Part shown: positions 45,448 to 57,162 of the stretch, piece by piece
Numbering within the stretch: the stretch's first letter is position 1
How the letters are laid out: every line of letters starts with the position of its first letter
Source: Gonatopus flavifemur
Taxonomy: Eukaryota; Arthropoda; Insecta; Hymenoptera; Dryinidae
Assembly: GCA_018340375.1 (NCBI GenBank)
Contig: JAFFJZ010000009.1
Span: 13,594,501-13,658,500 of the forward strand
DNA: 64,000 nucleotides
Direction of reading: 5' to 3'
Position numbers and translations under genes: made by a program
The notes under the pieces: model-generated
The model's database searches: none
The model's input: only the letters and a program-made list of their open reading frames with translations
Told to the model about the DNA's origin: nothing

Positions 45448-46695
45448 CTCTTTTGGAAACTGACCTTTGAGTGGAGACTATTGCTTGAAAGAGGAGAGAC
45501 AATGTTTTCTTTCTTTCTATGGTCTCGAGAGTTTTTTCTATACCTATTTTCTTATGGTTAGATATTTTCCGAGGTTTCTTATGATTTTTAATGAATTTTA
45601 AGCCCAACAATATCCCTAAAGTTCATAAAATAATGATTAATAAGGTGTGTATAGCCTGATTAAGTCTTATCATTTATAATAACAAATGGTCATGCAATTT
45701 GAATGTCATATAAATTACACTTCTCAAACAACGATTTGGCAGCCAGAATTCTTATGGATAACTACATTGAAACATCATTTGCAAGATTGATTATTTATCA
45801 ATAGTATTGTTCAAGAATTCAAATCAATGTTTAAATGTAGTTAATGGATATTATTATTCGATAGTGATATGATAATCCATTGCTCGTGTGATGAATAAAA
45901 AACTATCGTTGTATTTGTAAAGAATCTGCTGTTTTTTCAATTTTGTTTGTAAAGTGATAGAAGGAAGTATTTGTTCAAAACATTTTTTAAAATAGGCTAA
46001 TCGATGATTTTATGATTTTTATTCAACTAATGAATGTAAAAATCATTATGTTATAGTTGGTCAGGATAAAAGATATGAGTATATAGTAAATTTTCGATGA
46101 TAATTATATCAATCAAAAGTTATTTCATATTCTAGTAGCCATGATCATTTCTGAAAATGCACGTAGGCTAAGGTTTTTCCTATATATACCTGAGAAGAGC
46201 ATAGATTCGTGTTGCATAGCTAGGTAGCGAAACAACGCAGAGCATTGTTCTGGTCACGATTTTTTATACATGCTTTTCCATTGCATGGAAGAGTTTCCCT
46301 GAGTCTGTCACCCACATGTTTACATAGTCTGCAGTGTTTGTATATAGAAAGGAATTCCTCGCATTATTCTTTCAAAAATGATTCACAGTTTGAATTAGCT
46401 TAGTCTTTAATTGAATCAGAGGTAAAACATTTGATGAAGGTGTGTATACGTTTATATGTACGTGTATACATATTGAAAGTGAAGAGAGAGAGAGAGAAAA
46501 AGAAAGCGGTCGAAAGTAAAAAAAATAGGTGTATATATATATATATATATTCATATGTATATAAATCTGGAAATGTAACAAGTATGTAATGAGAATGTTA
46601 CATATAGGAAAAGTGAAGGGTATGTGTATATATATATACATATTTATATGTATATAAATTTAAAAATGTGGTGGGAATGTAACGAGAATGTTACA

Positions 46696-47730
46696 AACTA
46701 TGGCAATTTCATTATTTTCTTTGATTCTAGATCTGCTCTTGAAGCAATAGAAAAAGGGGTTTTTTATCAAAAATCTAACCCGATTGATGTACTTGTGAAA
46801 AAGAAACTTATTGCTTCAAATAACTATGCTATTAATGAAAGAGGGTCACTATCTTCGATATGGATTCCTTTGCACATAGGTATAAAAGGCAATGAAGCAG
46901 CGGATTTAGCAGCAAAGGAAGCTACTAAGGTTAATTTTGATCCTTCAATTAAAATACCATATTCTGATATTTGTAAATTCAAAAAAAGAGTTATAAAACG
47001 TGAACAAGCTATAGCGTTGAGAATTGGCTTTCACTTTGATAAAGGAAATTTTTTTTTGAGTATTTTCATAAAGAAAACAGTGAAATTTGGTCGAAGGGAT
47101 TAAAGAGACCCAGACAATATATAATTATGTTCAATCGTATCGTTAGCTAGGAAGAATTATATTGCGGGTTCCAATTGTGACTGTGATATGGAAGTGGAGG
47201 AGACTATAAATCACGTTTTATTTAATTGTAAAACTTATGATAACCAAAGAGATTCACTACTGTCTAATTTATATGAATTGGGGTTTTTACCTTCTCTTTG
47301 TATAGAGAATCTCTGACATGATATGGATGTTAAGGTCATAGATATTATCTTCGATTTCTTTTTTAAATGTAATTTGAAATTTCGATTTCTGAATTGAGTT
47401 GTTTAATTTAAAGAAAAAAGGAATTTTGTAATACTTCCAGTGACACATGTAATTTTCATTCAATCATCTTTTTCATAATCTATTGTTCGGTTGTAACGGT
47501 TTAAGTATTTGTGTATTAATTTGTATTTCCCGCATTAGGGTGGCCATCTTGCGATATAAGTTATATGTTCAGTAACTTTAATATAGTGATGAGTCTATCT
47601 AACCTAGCACGGCTTGGGTTAGCTCTGATGTACAAATAACTATGTAAAATTGTATAATTGTTCAATTCTTTGTGTTGTAAAATTTTATGTATTGCATAAA
47701 TATGCAATAAAGTCGATTACTACTACTACT
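46696..47730 (+). pseudogene. LINE with RNase H, 3' part
   Basis: RNase H continues with NYGNFIIFFDSRSALEAIEK and WIPLHIGIKGNEAADLAAKE. A later part in another frame has CDCDMEVEETINHVLFNC, the C..C..H..C pattern common at the C terminus of R1/I-type LINEs. The element ends with a TAC-repeat tail near 47715-47730. Frameshift after about 47060 and several stops. Confidence 0.85.
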
Positions 47731-50700
47731 ACTCTCACGGACCATGCTATGATACTCCGATTCTTCCTTCTATGTAAGTGAGATCCACAATTATATTTCC
47801 ACTGAAATTTTTGAAATTATAGTTCTTTATGAAAGACACATATGCATATATACATATATTCAATTCCAACTTATTGTGAATCCCATGGAATTTGTTCAAT
47901 TGAACGAAAATAAATCGTTTCTATGTTTTTTGAATATAAAATTCATTATTATGGAAATATTTTTTCGCTAAAAGAATACAGGGACTTGCTCTTTATTCTA
48001 ATCTGCGTAATATTTCAACTCTGATTTCATTAAATCCACATTTTGTAATATGATCACTAGAAAACATGACAATATTACTTAAGGACCGAAGATTTCACGA
48101 CGGTTGATCGTGATTTTCAATTTTGGGTGAACTTTGACATATGCCGATAATTCACAATCCATTGTATTTTTACATGTTCCAAAGTAGGGAATTTTATAAC
48201 CTATGTTCAATCTGACATTTACAATTGTCACGGTACGTTCACATTTTTGACGTCAACGTCGCCATCTCAGGACAGAATACATCAGGGCTGCGGAGTCGAA
48301 GCTTTCACACAGCTGACTCCGACTCCGACTCCGGACCACTTGAAATTTCCGACTCCGACTCCGGCTCCGACTCTGGCTCTAGTGTTTATTCCCATGAATA
48401 AAAATTTCTAAAGAACCAAACTTGGACATAAGATAAACATTATTCGTGATCGAGGTTTTTCGACCTGCGTTTCAATATTTTATTTATTGATATATTATTC
48501 AAGTTCGATTCGCTAAATATGTCGAGGCTAAAATGCAAACAATTAACAGACCTCCAAGTCGTAACTAATTTTAATGTTCTATTACAAAATTGTATGCATG
48601 AATTATTCCTCCCATCAACATTGTTCGACAGATATAAATATTCCAAATGTTAGGAAAAAACTTCGTCAACAACTTTCGACAAACAATTTCCTCTAAAACT
48701 TTCATTCATGAACCGTTGATCTGATGCGGTACATAAATTTGTATGTTTCTATATGCAGCAGCTCATTGAACAATTAGAACCAACAGGGTGGATGAAAAAG
48801 CACGTTTCTTGATTATTTCAAAACATAATGAACACAAGAATCAATCAATGAAAAATATTTTGTTTCTGAATGTTTTCATTATTCACTGTAAAAAATAAAT
48901 GTGGGATATTTAACCAAAAATATTCCACCATGAATAGGGAACTTGACATCCTGATTTGGTAGAGTTTGCCCTCACTTTTTGAAGGATTCAACACCCAAAA
49001 AACAGAATAGTTCCTCAAAATGGAGGAAAAATCCCCTATTTTTGATGGAAGAATAATTCTCCCACGACCAGGGGATGGAATCCGTCATTTGAGTGAGGAT
49101 TAACTCCCCATATTTCCTCTAGTGTTTGTAAATCTGTCACATTTCTGATAACATCAGTGAATCAACACAATCTGCGAATGATTCTCAAACAACTCCGAAA
49201 CGATTTCCGTTCTGGTAATAAGAATAAGTGCAATATGAATCTATTAAGCGAATTAGCATGGAGTGATAGCAAGATTCGTTGGAAACGAGCAGTATGGAGC
49301 TTCTTGAATAATTAAGTAATAATTAAGGACTTATCTTCCATTTGAAACTTTCGTATCCATTGCAATACTGTCGTAATACAACCTTTACACTATCTGGAAT
49401 ACATCAATCGAAACAAAATTTTGCGTAAGAAATTTGGAATTCATTTGGAACATGAATAACAATCTATGAAAAATTTTGAATGATAAAATAGTCGATTAAG
49501 AATTCGTTCTCAAGAATAGAATGGCTTCTATCAAATCATTTTTCAGAGAAGCGCGAAAATCTGATTTGATGATTTTTAAAGAAGAAAACAGTCTTTCAAC
49601 ACTGACTTGTGTAGATGGCAATCCTATAACAGCTCTGGCAGCGTCTTGAACTATCAGTGGATATTTTTTTATAGCCTCTCGGACAGTGACATTGAATTCT
49701 ACTTCGTACTTCGTAGTACTACTACTAATCTATTGAAGTTTTCTACTTCGTTCAACGAAGAGCTGAATTTGAATTGAAATCGTGGATTTGATACTCCTAT
49801 TGCATCTTCGTCTAGCTTAGGTTTCTTTGTGTATTCTAATGAATCTAGGTGATGTTCATAGGTTGGATCGTTTGAATTCAATATGAATTCTTAAGAATTC
49901 TTTTCCTACTCCTATGTCGTATACCTATATGGGATTTCAGTGCTGCAACGACCTCAGCTCTCCCTGCAGAAACGGAATCATTCAGAACGATTGATAGTGC
50001 AAACCTCTGATGAAAAATGATTCGAACTTATTTAGAATCATTTAAGTCTGAAACGGGAAATTCGAGTCTGAAATGAGAAATGTACTAATTCGAAATTTGT
50101 ACATTTCTCATTGGAAAAATTTAATTTTGATAAGAATCAATTGATTCTTTAATGATCAATTAATCCTTTGAATGATCTCAGTTTTACGGGGACGTTACAT
50201 TCCCACTTAGAGATGTTCTATAACTCTCTTTCTCCATCCTCATACCTTTATATTTTCATTGATATGAAGAATTATAGCACCTTCTTACCGAACAGATCAT
50301 GAAAACAAACACATCAATTCCTACTCTCATTTCTTGATTTATCGTATTCATGTCAACAGAGAATTCTATGCATTTGATTTCGAAACATTACACTTTGAAC
50401 TTCGAATCAACGTGTGGAAATACATTGTCCCTGAATTCACATATGGATTCCTCGTTTGTGTTGGAGAAAAATTGAAAAAATTTTTTGCATGCAAATTTCA
50501 TCTCTTAACTGATGCACTTCAGATCCATAAGAGTTCATTGTGGAACCACTGTTGGAATCTATTACACTGAGAAAAAAATTAGCTCAATCAGAAGAACATA
50601 TTTTTTTGATCTAAGAATATATTTTTTTTCTCATCTCAAGAAAATGTGTACTTGGAGTAAGAAAATTTTGTCTATATCACACTGTATAGTTTCAAACTGG

Positions 50701-51084
50701 GTAATTTGATTTTTCAAAGAAAGTTTTCTTGAATCAAGAAAATATCGGGTTGGACTCGGTCAGACCAATATGTTCTCAGTTTGAGATTTCTTTTCTCTCA
50801 ATGTAATATGAGTTTATTACAATTGAATGATCAGAAGATTGAATATGTGTATTTTCAAGAATGAGTCAAAGAAATGAAAATATATTCCAAAGAGCACACG
50901 AAGTCCTCTGAATGTTTCAAAAACATAGCCTAGGTTCTGCGAGTCTTAACCTCCAAAAGCACATATTTTTACAGCATTTCCAATTTTAATGCAGCAAAAA
51001 ACGTTCTGAAAACGTGCATTTAGGAACTACAACACGTTCTCGTAATATTTTTCTAACGTACTTTTATGAAAACTAACTTTTTTC
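47731..51084. other. AT-rich sequence with a hexanucleotide repeat, no gene recognised
   Basis: Contains a (GACTCC)n-type repeat at about 48288-48384 beginning CAGGGCTGCGGAGTCG. The same motif family ends at 55696, so it is a dispersed element. Nothing else could be supported; frames up to 78 codons lack domains. Confidence 0.45.
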
Positions 51085-51092
51085 ATAAGGAG
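51085..51092. repeat. 8-bp target duplication ATAAGGAG (left)
   Basis: The same eight bases follow the element at 55601-55608. Confidence 0.85.
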
Positions 51093-52095
51093 CAGTGATG
51101 CCAGCGTTTGGTCGACCGAGTCGATTTACCCTCTCCATCTGACCATTTCTCGTCCCCACCATTCCTTCCCGGAGTACGCACACATTGAAACCCGTATTCA
51201 TGTGATTCGGAACCGGTCGGTTCACTTCGAGTCAGCTCGGACAATCGAGAGAGAACCAACTATCCGTCGGTCTTTGTCTTCTCAATATGTTTTACGATCG
51301 GCTAACTCCGTGCAAGATCGGAAAAAATTTAAAGCCCACGCGGTCGACTTACCGAAAAGTTTCACCGCTTTTTCTCTTCCAAGCGACAATTTTATTGTAA
51401 TCAGTATCGAACTGACTTACCCGGCACCCCGGGCAATTCTCGGCCGGGGCCCTTCGATATTTTTTTCGTTTTTTTTTTCAAATCAAGAGCCAGTTCAATA
51501 CTGATTATTAAATTATCACGATGAAATATAGATTTGATGCATAGCATCATTTAATTGAATTAAAATCGAATATGAGTAAATAATTTTTGAATGATTATTT
51601 ATTCTTCATAAATTTTATAAGATTATTGGTTATTCTTATGACTGATTATGAAGCTTTCAAGAACTCCTATATGTATTGTATAAAAATTTTCTAATAGTTG
51701 CGTATTTCTGATCATTATTTTAAATCTTGATGATTTTTCAATGAATTTCATTAGAATTGTCAATCAATCGATGGTTGAAAAATTCTAAGATAATTTGGGG
51801 ATCTATGATAAATGTCCTGCGGTGAATTCCATAATTTTCCCTGATGAATTAATTTTCAGAGATCACTATGATATTCCAATAATGAGGATAATCAAATCAA
51901 CATCGATTATCAGATGTTGATCAACATCAAAATAATAAGACTGAATATTCAATTGATCGAGTGCAAATTATTTTCAATGGACTGAATAATTAGATTTGAG
52001 CATTCAAATTGATATTTCATCATTTCACGCATTATCAGTCTCTTTGTTCCGCTGCATTACTTCATGGACGTAATATGTGGATCGGAATATTACAA

Positions 52096-52165
52096 GACCC
52101 CATAGCCTAGCGGCAAAAGACATGTTTCTTGCGGAAGAACGGTCGGGTTCGATTCTGTGTGGAGA
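52096..52165 (+). other. tRNA-like sequence with A and B boxes (left arm)
   Basis: TAGCCTAGCGG fits the pol III A box and GGTTCGATTCT the B box, 30-35 bp apart. Acceptor and T stems pair poorly, so it is a tRNA-derived relic rather than a working tRNA. The inverted copy is at 54528-54598 (minus). Confidence 0.45.
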
Positions 52166-54527
52166 CATTTCATTTTTTTTTGCCATCTCTCTGGTGAATA
52201 ATTAAATTTCACATCCGATTATTATTTTTTATGTCATTACATCGTCATGTTATCAATAATCCTGATCTTTCGGAATGCACTTGCGGATTCAACCAAGTGC
52301 AGGTCCGAGTCGATTGGAAACTTCCCAAATATTCGTGTCCATGAGATATACGCAGTAAAAAATTTTTCGTCAAATTCAACACACGAGCGAATGTTAACCA
52401 TTTTTCTTCACACTCAACTTGTGTTGATTCCAGAGTGACACTCACAAAGTGTTAATTTGAACTCGAATAACATTTCAATGTGTTGAAAATGAATCGATCG
52501 AACAGCATTTGATCAGTGTGTTAAATGAACACACAAAAGTGTTAAATATTCAACACTTGAATTTTAACACGTAGTTGAATATTCAACACTTGAATTTTGA
52601 CACGTACTTCTTTTTCACACAATGACGGAATTTCTCTTTACTGTGTAGACCGATCGATGCAGAATCTTCTGAAATGAGAAATTAATAGCACTTCAGAGGA
52701 ACGTTTTTGAAGAAGTGTACTTGCAAATTCCATCAAACCCTTTGACGAATTGATAAAATAATTTCGAAACTTTGTCTCCGTGGAATATAGACTGATCGAT
52801 TCGAAATCTTCTGAAAAGAAAAACAATGAATATCACTTCGAAGGAACGTTTTTAAAAGAGTGGACTTGCAAATTCCATCAATTCCTGTGACAAATTGATG
52901 GAAAACATTTCAGAAACTTGTGTCCATCGAATAAAGACCGATCGATTTGCAATCTACTGGAATGAAAAATGAAATCACTTCGGAGGAATGTTTTTAAAGA
53001 AGTATACTTGCAAATTCCATCAAACCCTTCGACGAATTGATAAAAAAATTTCGAAACTTTGTCTCCGTGGAATATAGACCGATCGATTCTGGATCTCCCC
53101 ACGGAGAGCAATGGATTCTAAGAAGTATGAAAAATATCATGAAGGCTGGAATATTTCATAATATATTTTCGAGTATGAGGACAAGTATCTAGATTATAAA
53201 TGTTATAAGTACAAGTATCCATTTATGATGAAGGTGTTTGTTTTGTGGTAGATGGTACTGTCAACTCCAGAGCTCTATATGAATTCACTAGTTCGAAAAG
53301 AATTCTTGAAGAGTTCTATTCTCGCTCTTGAAAAAGGATTCTTCGTGTGGTATCTTGGCGGGTTCATGTCCTGAGGAATATCTTTTTTCCCGATTTCATA
53401 TTATTCTTTTCTCAATTCAAGCAACTGAAGATAGTAATTGTAATAATCTTATATTATAATAGGAAATAACTTTTTTTCCTTGCTGTTATTATATTGATAT
53501 ATCACTGGATGACGGTACCATCTACCCCAAAACAAACACCTTCATCATAAATGGATACTTGTACTCATAACACTTATAATCTAGATACTTGTCCTCATAC
53601 TCGAAAATATATTATGAAATATTCCAGCCTTCATGATATTTGTCATACTCCTTAGAATCCATTGCTCTCCGTGGGGAGATCCAGAATCGATCGGTCTATA
53701 TTCCACGGAGACAAAGTTTCGAAATTTTTTTATCAATTCGTCAAAGGGTTTGATGGAATTTGCAAGTATACTTTCTCAAAAACGTTCCTCCGAAGTGATT
53801 TGATTTTTCATTTCATTAGATTTCGAATCGATCAGTCTTTATTCGATGGACACAAATTTTTGAAATTTTTTCATCAATTCGTCACAGGAATTGATGGAAT
53901 TTGCAAGTACACTCCTTCAAAAACGTTCCTCTGAAGTGCTATTAATTTTTCATTTCAGAAGATTCTGCATCGATCGGTCTACACAGTGAAAAGAAATTCC
54001 GTCATTGTGTAAAAAAGAAGTACGTGTCAAAATTCAAGTGTTGAATATTCAACTACGTGTCAAAAGTCAAGTGTTGAATATTCAACTACGTGTTGAAATT
54101 CAAGTGTTGAATATTCAACTACGTGTTAAAATTCAAGTGTTGAATATTCAACACTTTTGTGTGTTCATTTAACACACTGATCAAATGCTGTTCGATCAAT
54201 TCATTTTCAACACATTAAAATGTTATTCGAGTTCAAATTAACACTTTGTGAGTGTCACTCTGGAATCAACACAAGTTGAGTGTGAAGAAAAATGGTTAAC
54301 ATTCGCTTGTGTGTTGAATTTGACGAAAAATCTTTTACTGTTTATATCTCATGGACACGAATATTTGGGAAATTTCCAATCGACTCGGACCTGTACTTGG
54401 TCGAATCCGCAAGTGCATTCCGAAAGATCAGGATTATTGATAACATGACGATGTAATGACATAAAAAATAATAATCAGATGTGAAATTTGATTATTCACC
54501 AGAGAGATGGGAAAAAAAAAATGAAAT

Positions 54528-54598
54528 GTCTCCACACAGAATCGAACCCGACCGTTCTTCCGCAAGAAACATGTCTTTTGCCGCTAGGCTATGGGGTC
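54528..54598 (-). other. tRNA-like sequence with A and B boxes (right arm)
   Basis: Mirror copy of 52096-52165 with the same boxes. It confirms that the relic predates the folding of the arms. Confidence 0.45.
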
Positions 54599-55600
54599 TT
54601 GTAGTATTTCGATCCACATATTACGTCTATGAAGTAATGCAGCGAAGGAAAGAGACTGATAATGCGTGAAATGATGAAATATCAATTTGAATGCTCAAAT
54701 CTAATTATTCAGTCCATTGAAAATAATTTGCACTCGATCAATTGAATATTCAGTCTTATTATTTTGATGTTGATCAACATCTGATAATCGATGTTGATTT
54801 GATTATCCTCATTATTGGAATATCATAGTGATCTCTGAAAATTAATTCATCAGGGAAAATTATGGAATTCACCGCAGGACATTTATCATAGATCCCCAAA
54901 CTATCTTAGAATTCTTCAACCATCGATTGATTGACAATTCTAATGAAATTCAGTGAAGAATCATCAAGATTTAAAATAATGATTAGAAATACGCAACTAT
55001 TAGAAAATTTTTATACAATACATATAGGAGTTCTTGAAAGCTTCATAATCAGTCATAAGAATAACCAATAATCTTATAAAATTTATGAAAAATGAATAAT
55101 AATTCAAAAATTATTTACTCATATTCGATTTCAATTCAATTAAATGATGCTATGCATCAAATCTATATTTCATCGTGATAATTTAATAATCAGTATTGAA
55201 CTGGCTCTTGATTTGAAAAAAAAACGAAAAAAATATCGAAGGGCCCCGGCCGAGAATTGCCCGGGGTGCCGGGTAAGTCAGTTCGATACTGATTACAATA
55301 AAATTGTCGCTTGGAAGAGAAAAAGCGGTGAAACTTTTCGGTAAGTCGACCGCGTGGGCTTTAAATTTTTTCCGATCTTGCACGGAGTTAGCCGATCGTA
55401 AAACATATTGAGAAGACAAAGACCGACGGATAGTTGGTTCTCTCTCGATTGTCCGAGCTGACTCGAAGTGAACCGACCGGTTCCGAATCACATGAATACG
55501 GGTTTCAATGTGTGCGTACTCCCGGCTGGAATGGTGGGGACGAGAAATGGTCAGATGGAGAGGGTAAATCGACTCGGTCGACCAAATGCTGGCATCACTG

Positions 55601-55700
55601 ATAAGGAGTCGAAAGTGAAATCGAAGTCGATGAAATAACATTCGACCCCATCCATTCGACTCCTCGACTCCGACTCCCGACTCCGACTCCACAGCCAGGG
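55601..55700. repeat. fragment of a GGAGTCG-type dispersed repeat
   Basis: GACTCC-rich sequence ending CAGCCAGGG, the inverse of the CAGGGCTG start near 48288. The large foldback element lies at its edge, using the ATAAGGAG before GTCG as target. Confidence 0.5.
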
Positions 55701-56769
55701 GGCATAGAGTCCATGATAGGGAATTTTAACGCATTTGACATGCCATCTAGCGACCCGCTAGTGGTACTATGTGAGTATGGGAGTGGGGGATATCATGGAT
55801 ATCCACCACTCCAAATGTATTGAATTCTCATACACATCTACCCTCTTCCCATGTATGAAGATGAGAAAATTATATTATTTGATAAAATTTATTACTTATT
55901 CTTCTGTTGCTCAATATATAAATTCATTTCAAGAGTATAAAGACTTGGAGAATATCAATTTTTGTTGCATATTAAGATATCGAAGTTGAATATGAATTAT
56001 GATTTTATTCATTCAATGTCCACAATCCTAATCTCTCGCAAAGTGGAATCCCGTGAAGAATAATTGGATATTCCCCATAATATCCAAAATGATTTCAATT
56101 TCATGGAAACTTACGTGAATTATAAGATTCATTTGCGTTACAAATTTTATTGCAGAAATTATGATTTCATAGTAATTATATATCATTGTGTTATAATTAT
56201 ATATTATTCAATGTTGAAAACGTATTGTAAAATGAGTATTATGGCCAAGTATATCAATATTATAAATCTGATGTTGATATACGAAAAATGTAGCGTATAA
56301 GAAGGATATAATGAATCATGTCAACATATTGTACAGAGATATACGAGACATTTAATGAAAATATGAAATTTCAACAATGTACGGTATAATACAATGACTG
56401 CTTGAATAATGTATATAGGAGGGAACAACTTATTGCACAATTATATTTATATATATATATATGCTACTTAAAAACTAATATATGCATTCATATTCCGCTA
56501 CGGTTTACCCGTTCTTTGGGTTTATGCATTCAATCACAGTTAAAATTATGTTTGTATATATTCAAATTACATATCACATTTCTCCGTCACATTTGGTTAT
56601 GTCAGCCTTAGAAATTTTTACATAAAGGTAGGGATGTGAATCCGAGAACACTGATTACTCTCGTTCATAGAAAATATCAAGAATTTTGGTTCAGATTTTA
56701 TAAAAATGGATAGGAAGTAATCAATCAAATTGTCTATAAAAAAAGAAGAGTTACTGTTCTTGAAATAGA
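55701..56769. other. AT-rich sequence, no gene recognised
   Basis: Short frames with random-like composition. No RNA gene or repeat boundary supported. Confidence 0.45.
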
Positions 56770-56909
56770 GACGGGCAAAAGTAACAGTAATCGTTACTTT
56801 TATAGAAAATTTGTATCAAGTTTCTATGAATATTTCATTGAAATTTATGAAAAGTTGATACAAAATGTGTGTGGAAGGAACGATCACTGTTTCTTTCACC
56901 CATCCTTAC
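56770..56909. repeat. short imperfect inverted repeat (MITE-like)
   Basis: The left part GACGGGCAAAAGTAACAGTA and right part CACTGTTTCTTTCACCCATCC are imperfect inverses around a TATGAA-rich core with TTGTATCAAGTTT / AAGTTGATACAAA. No clear target duplication. Confidence 0.4.
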
Positions 56910-57162
56910 CTCGATGTCCCATCTCGACATCAAGCGATTATCTTTGGTCATACGATAATTAATCGAAAAATCTTAATTGACCTTTCCATACGTTGTCTGA
57001 TTCAATGAATCATGTGAAAGGAATGGACTGGAATATTCAAGGAAGTAAGATGCATCCATCCTCATGTCCTGTCTCTTTTGTATGTTTCTTTTTGAATTGT
57101 TTTGATTTTCGTAATGCCGCTAGGAATACATCATTTTTTGGTGGATTATCATATTTACCAGC

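Larger units (their letters stand above)
43755..46695. mobile_element. 2.94-kb insert of unknown type in the RNase H of a LINE
   Basis: The LINE frame is continuous if this segment and one copy of AACT (43751-43754 and 46696-46699) are removed. The insert begins TGTCAC and ends GTTACA, so it has weak inverted TG...CA ends with a 4-bp duplication. It carries one complete-looking gene on the minus strand, a minisatellite and a TA-rich right part with two copies of GAGAATGTTACA. No transposase or LTR pair was recognised. The boundaries are well supported by the interrupted LINE, the mechanism is not. Confidence 0.6.
51093..55600. mobile_element. 4.5-kb hAT-like foldback element, arms of about 2.1 kb
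   Basis: The arms 51093-53258 and 53514-55600 are inverted copies around a 255-bp spacer. The ends are CAGTGATGCCAGC and its inverse, a typical hAT terminus, with an 8-bp duplication ATAAGGAG. Arms match closely: two shared frames show about 85 of 85 and 61 of 66 identical residues. A length difference of 79 bp is mostly explained by a 33-bp tandem repeat, four copies at 54026-54152 against about two at 52541-52612. No transposase is encoded. The outer 51130-51450 segment is GC-richer and may be captured host sequence. Confidence 0.88.

Noticed and set aside
43755..46695. LTR retroelement because of TG...CA ends and 4-bp duplication
   Set aside because: No direct terminal repeats and no gag or pol homology could be found inside.
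51202..51504. 100-codon frame, also present inverted at 55183-55692
   Set aside because: Only shared because of the foldback arms. No domain; the right copy differs by a frameshift near its end.
52096..52165. Functional tRNA gene
   Set aside because: A and B boxes are present but acceptor and T stems do not pair properly.
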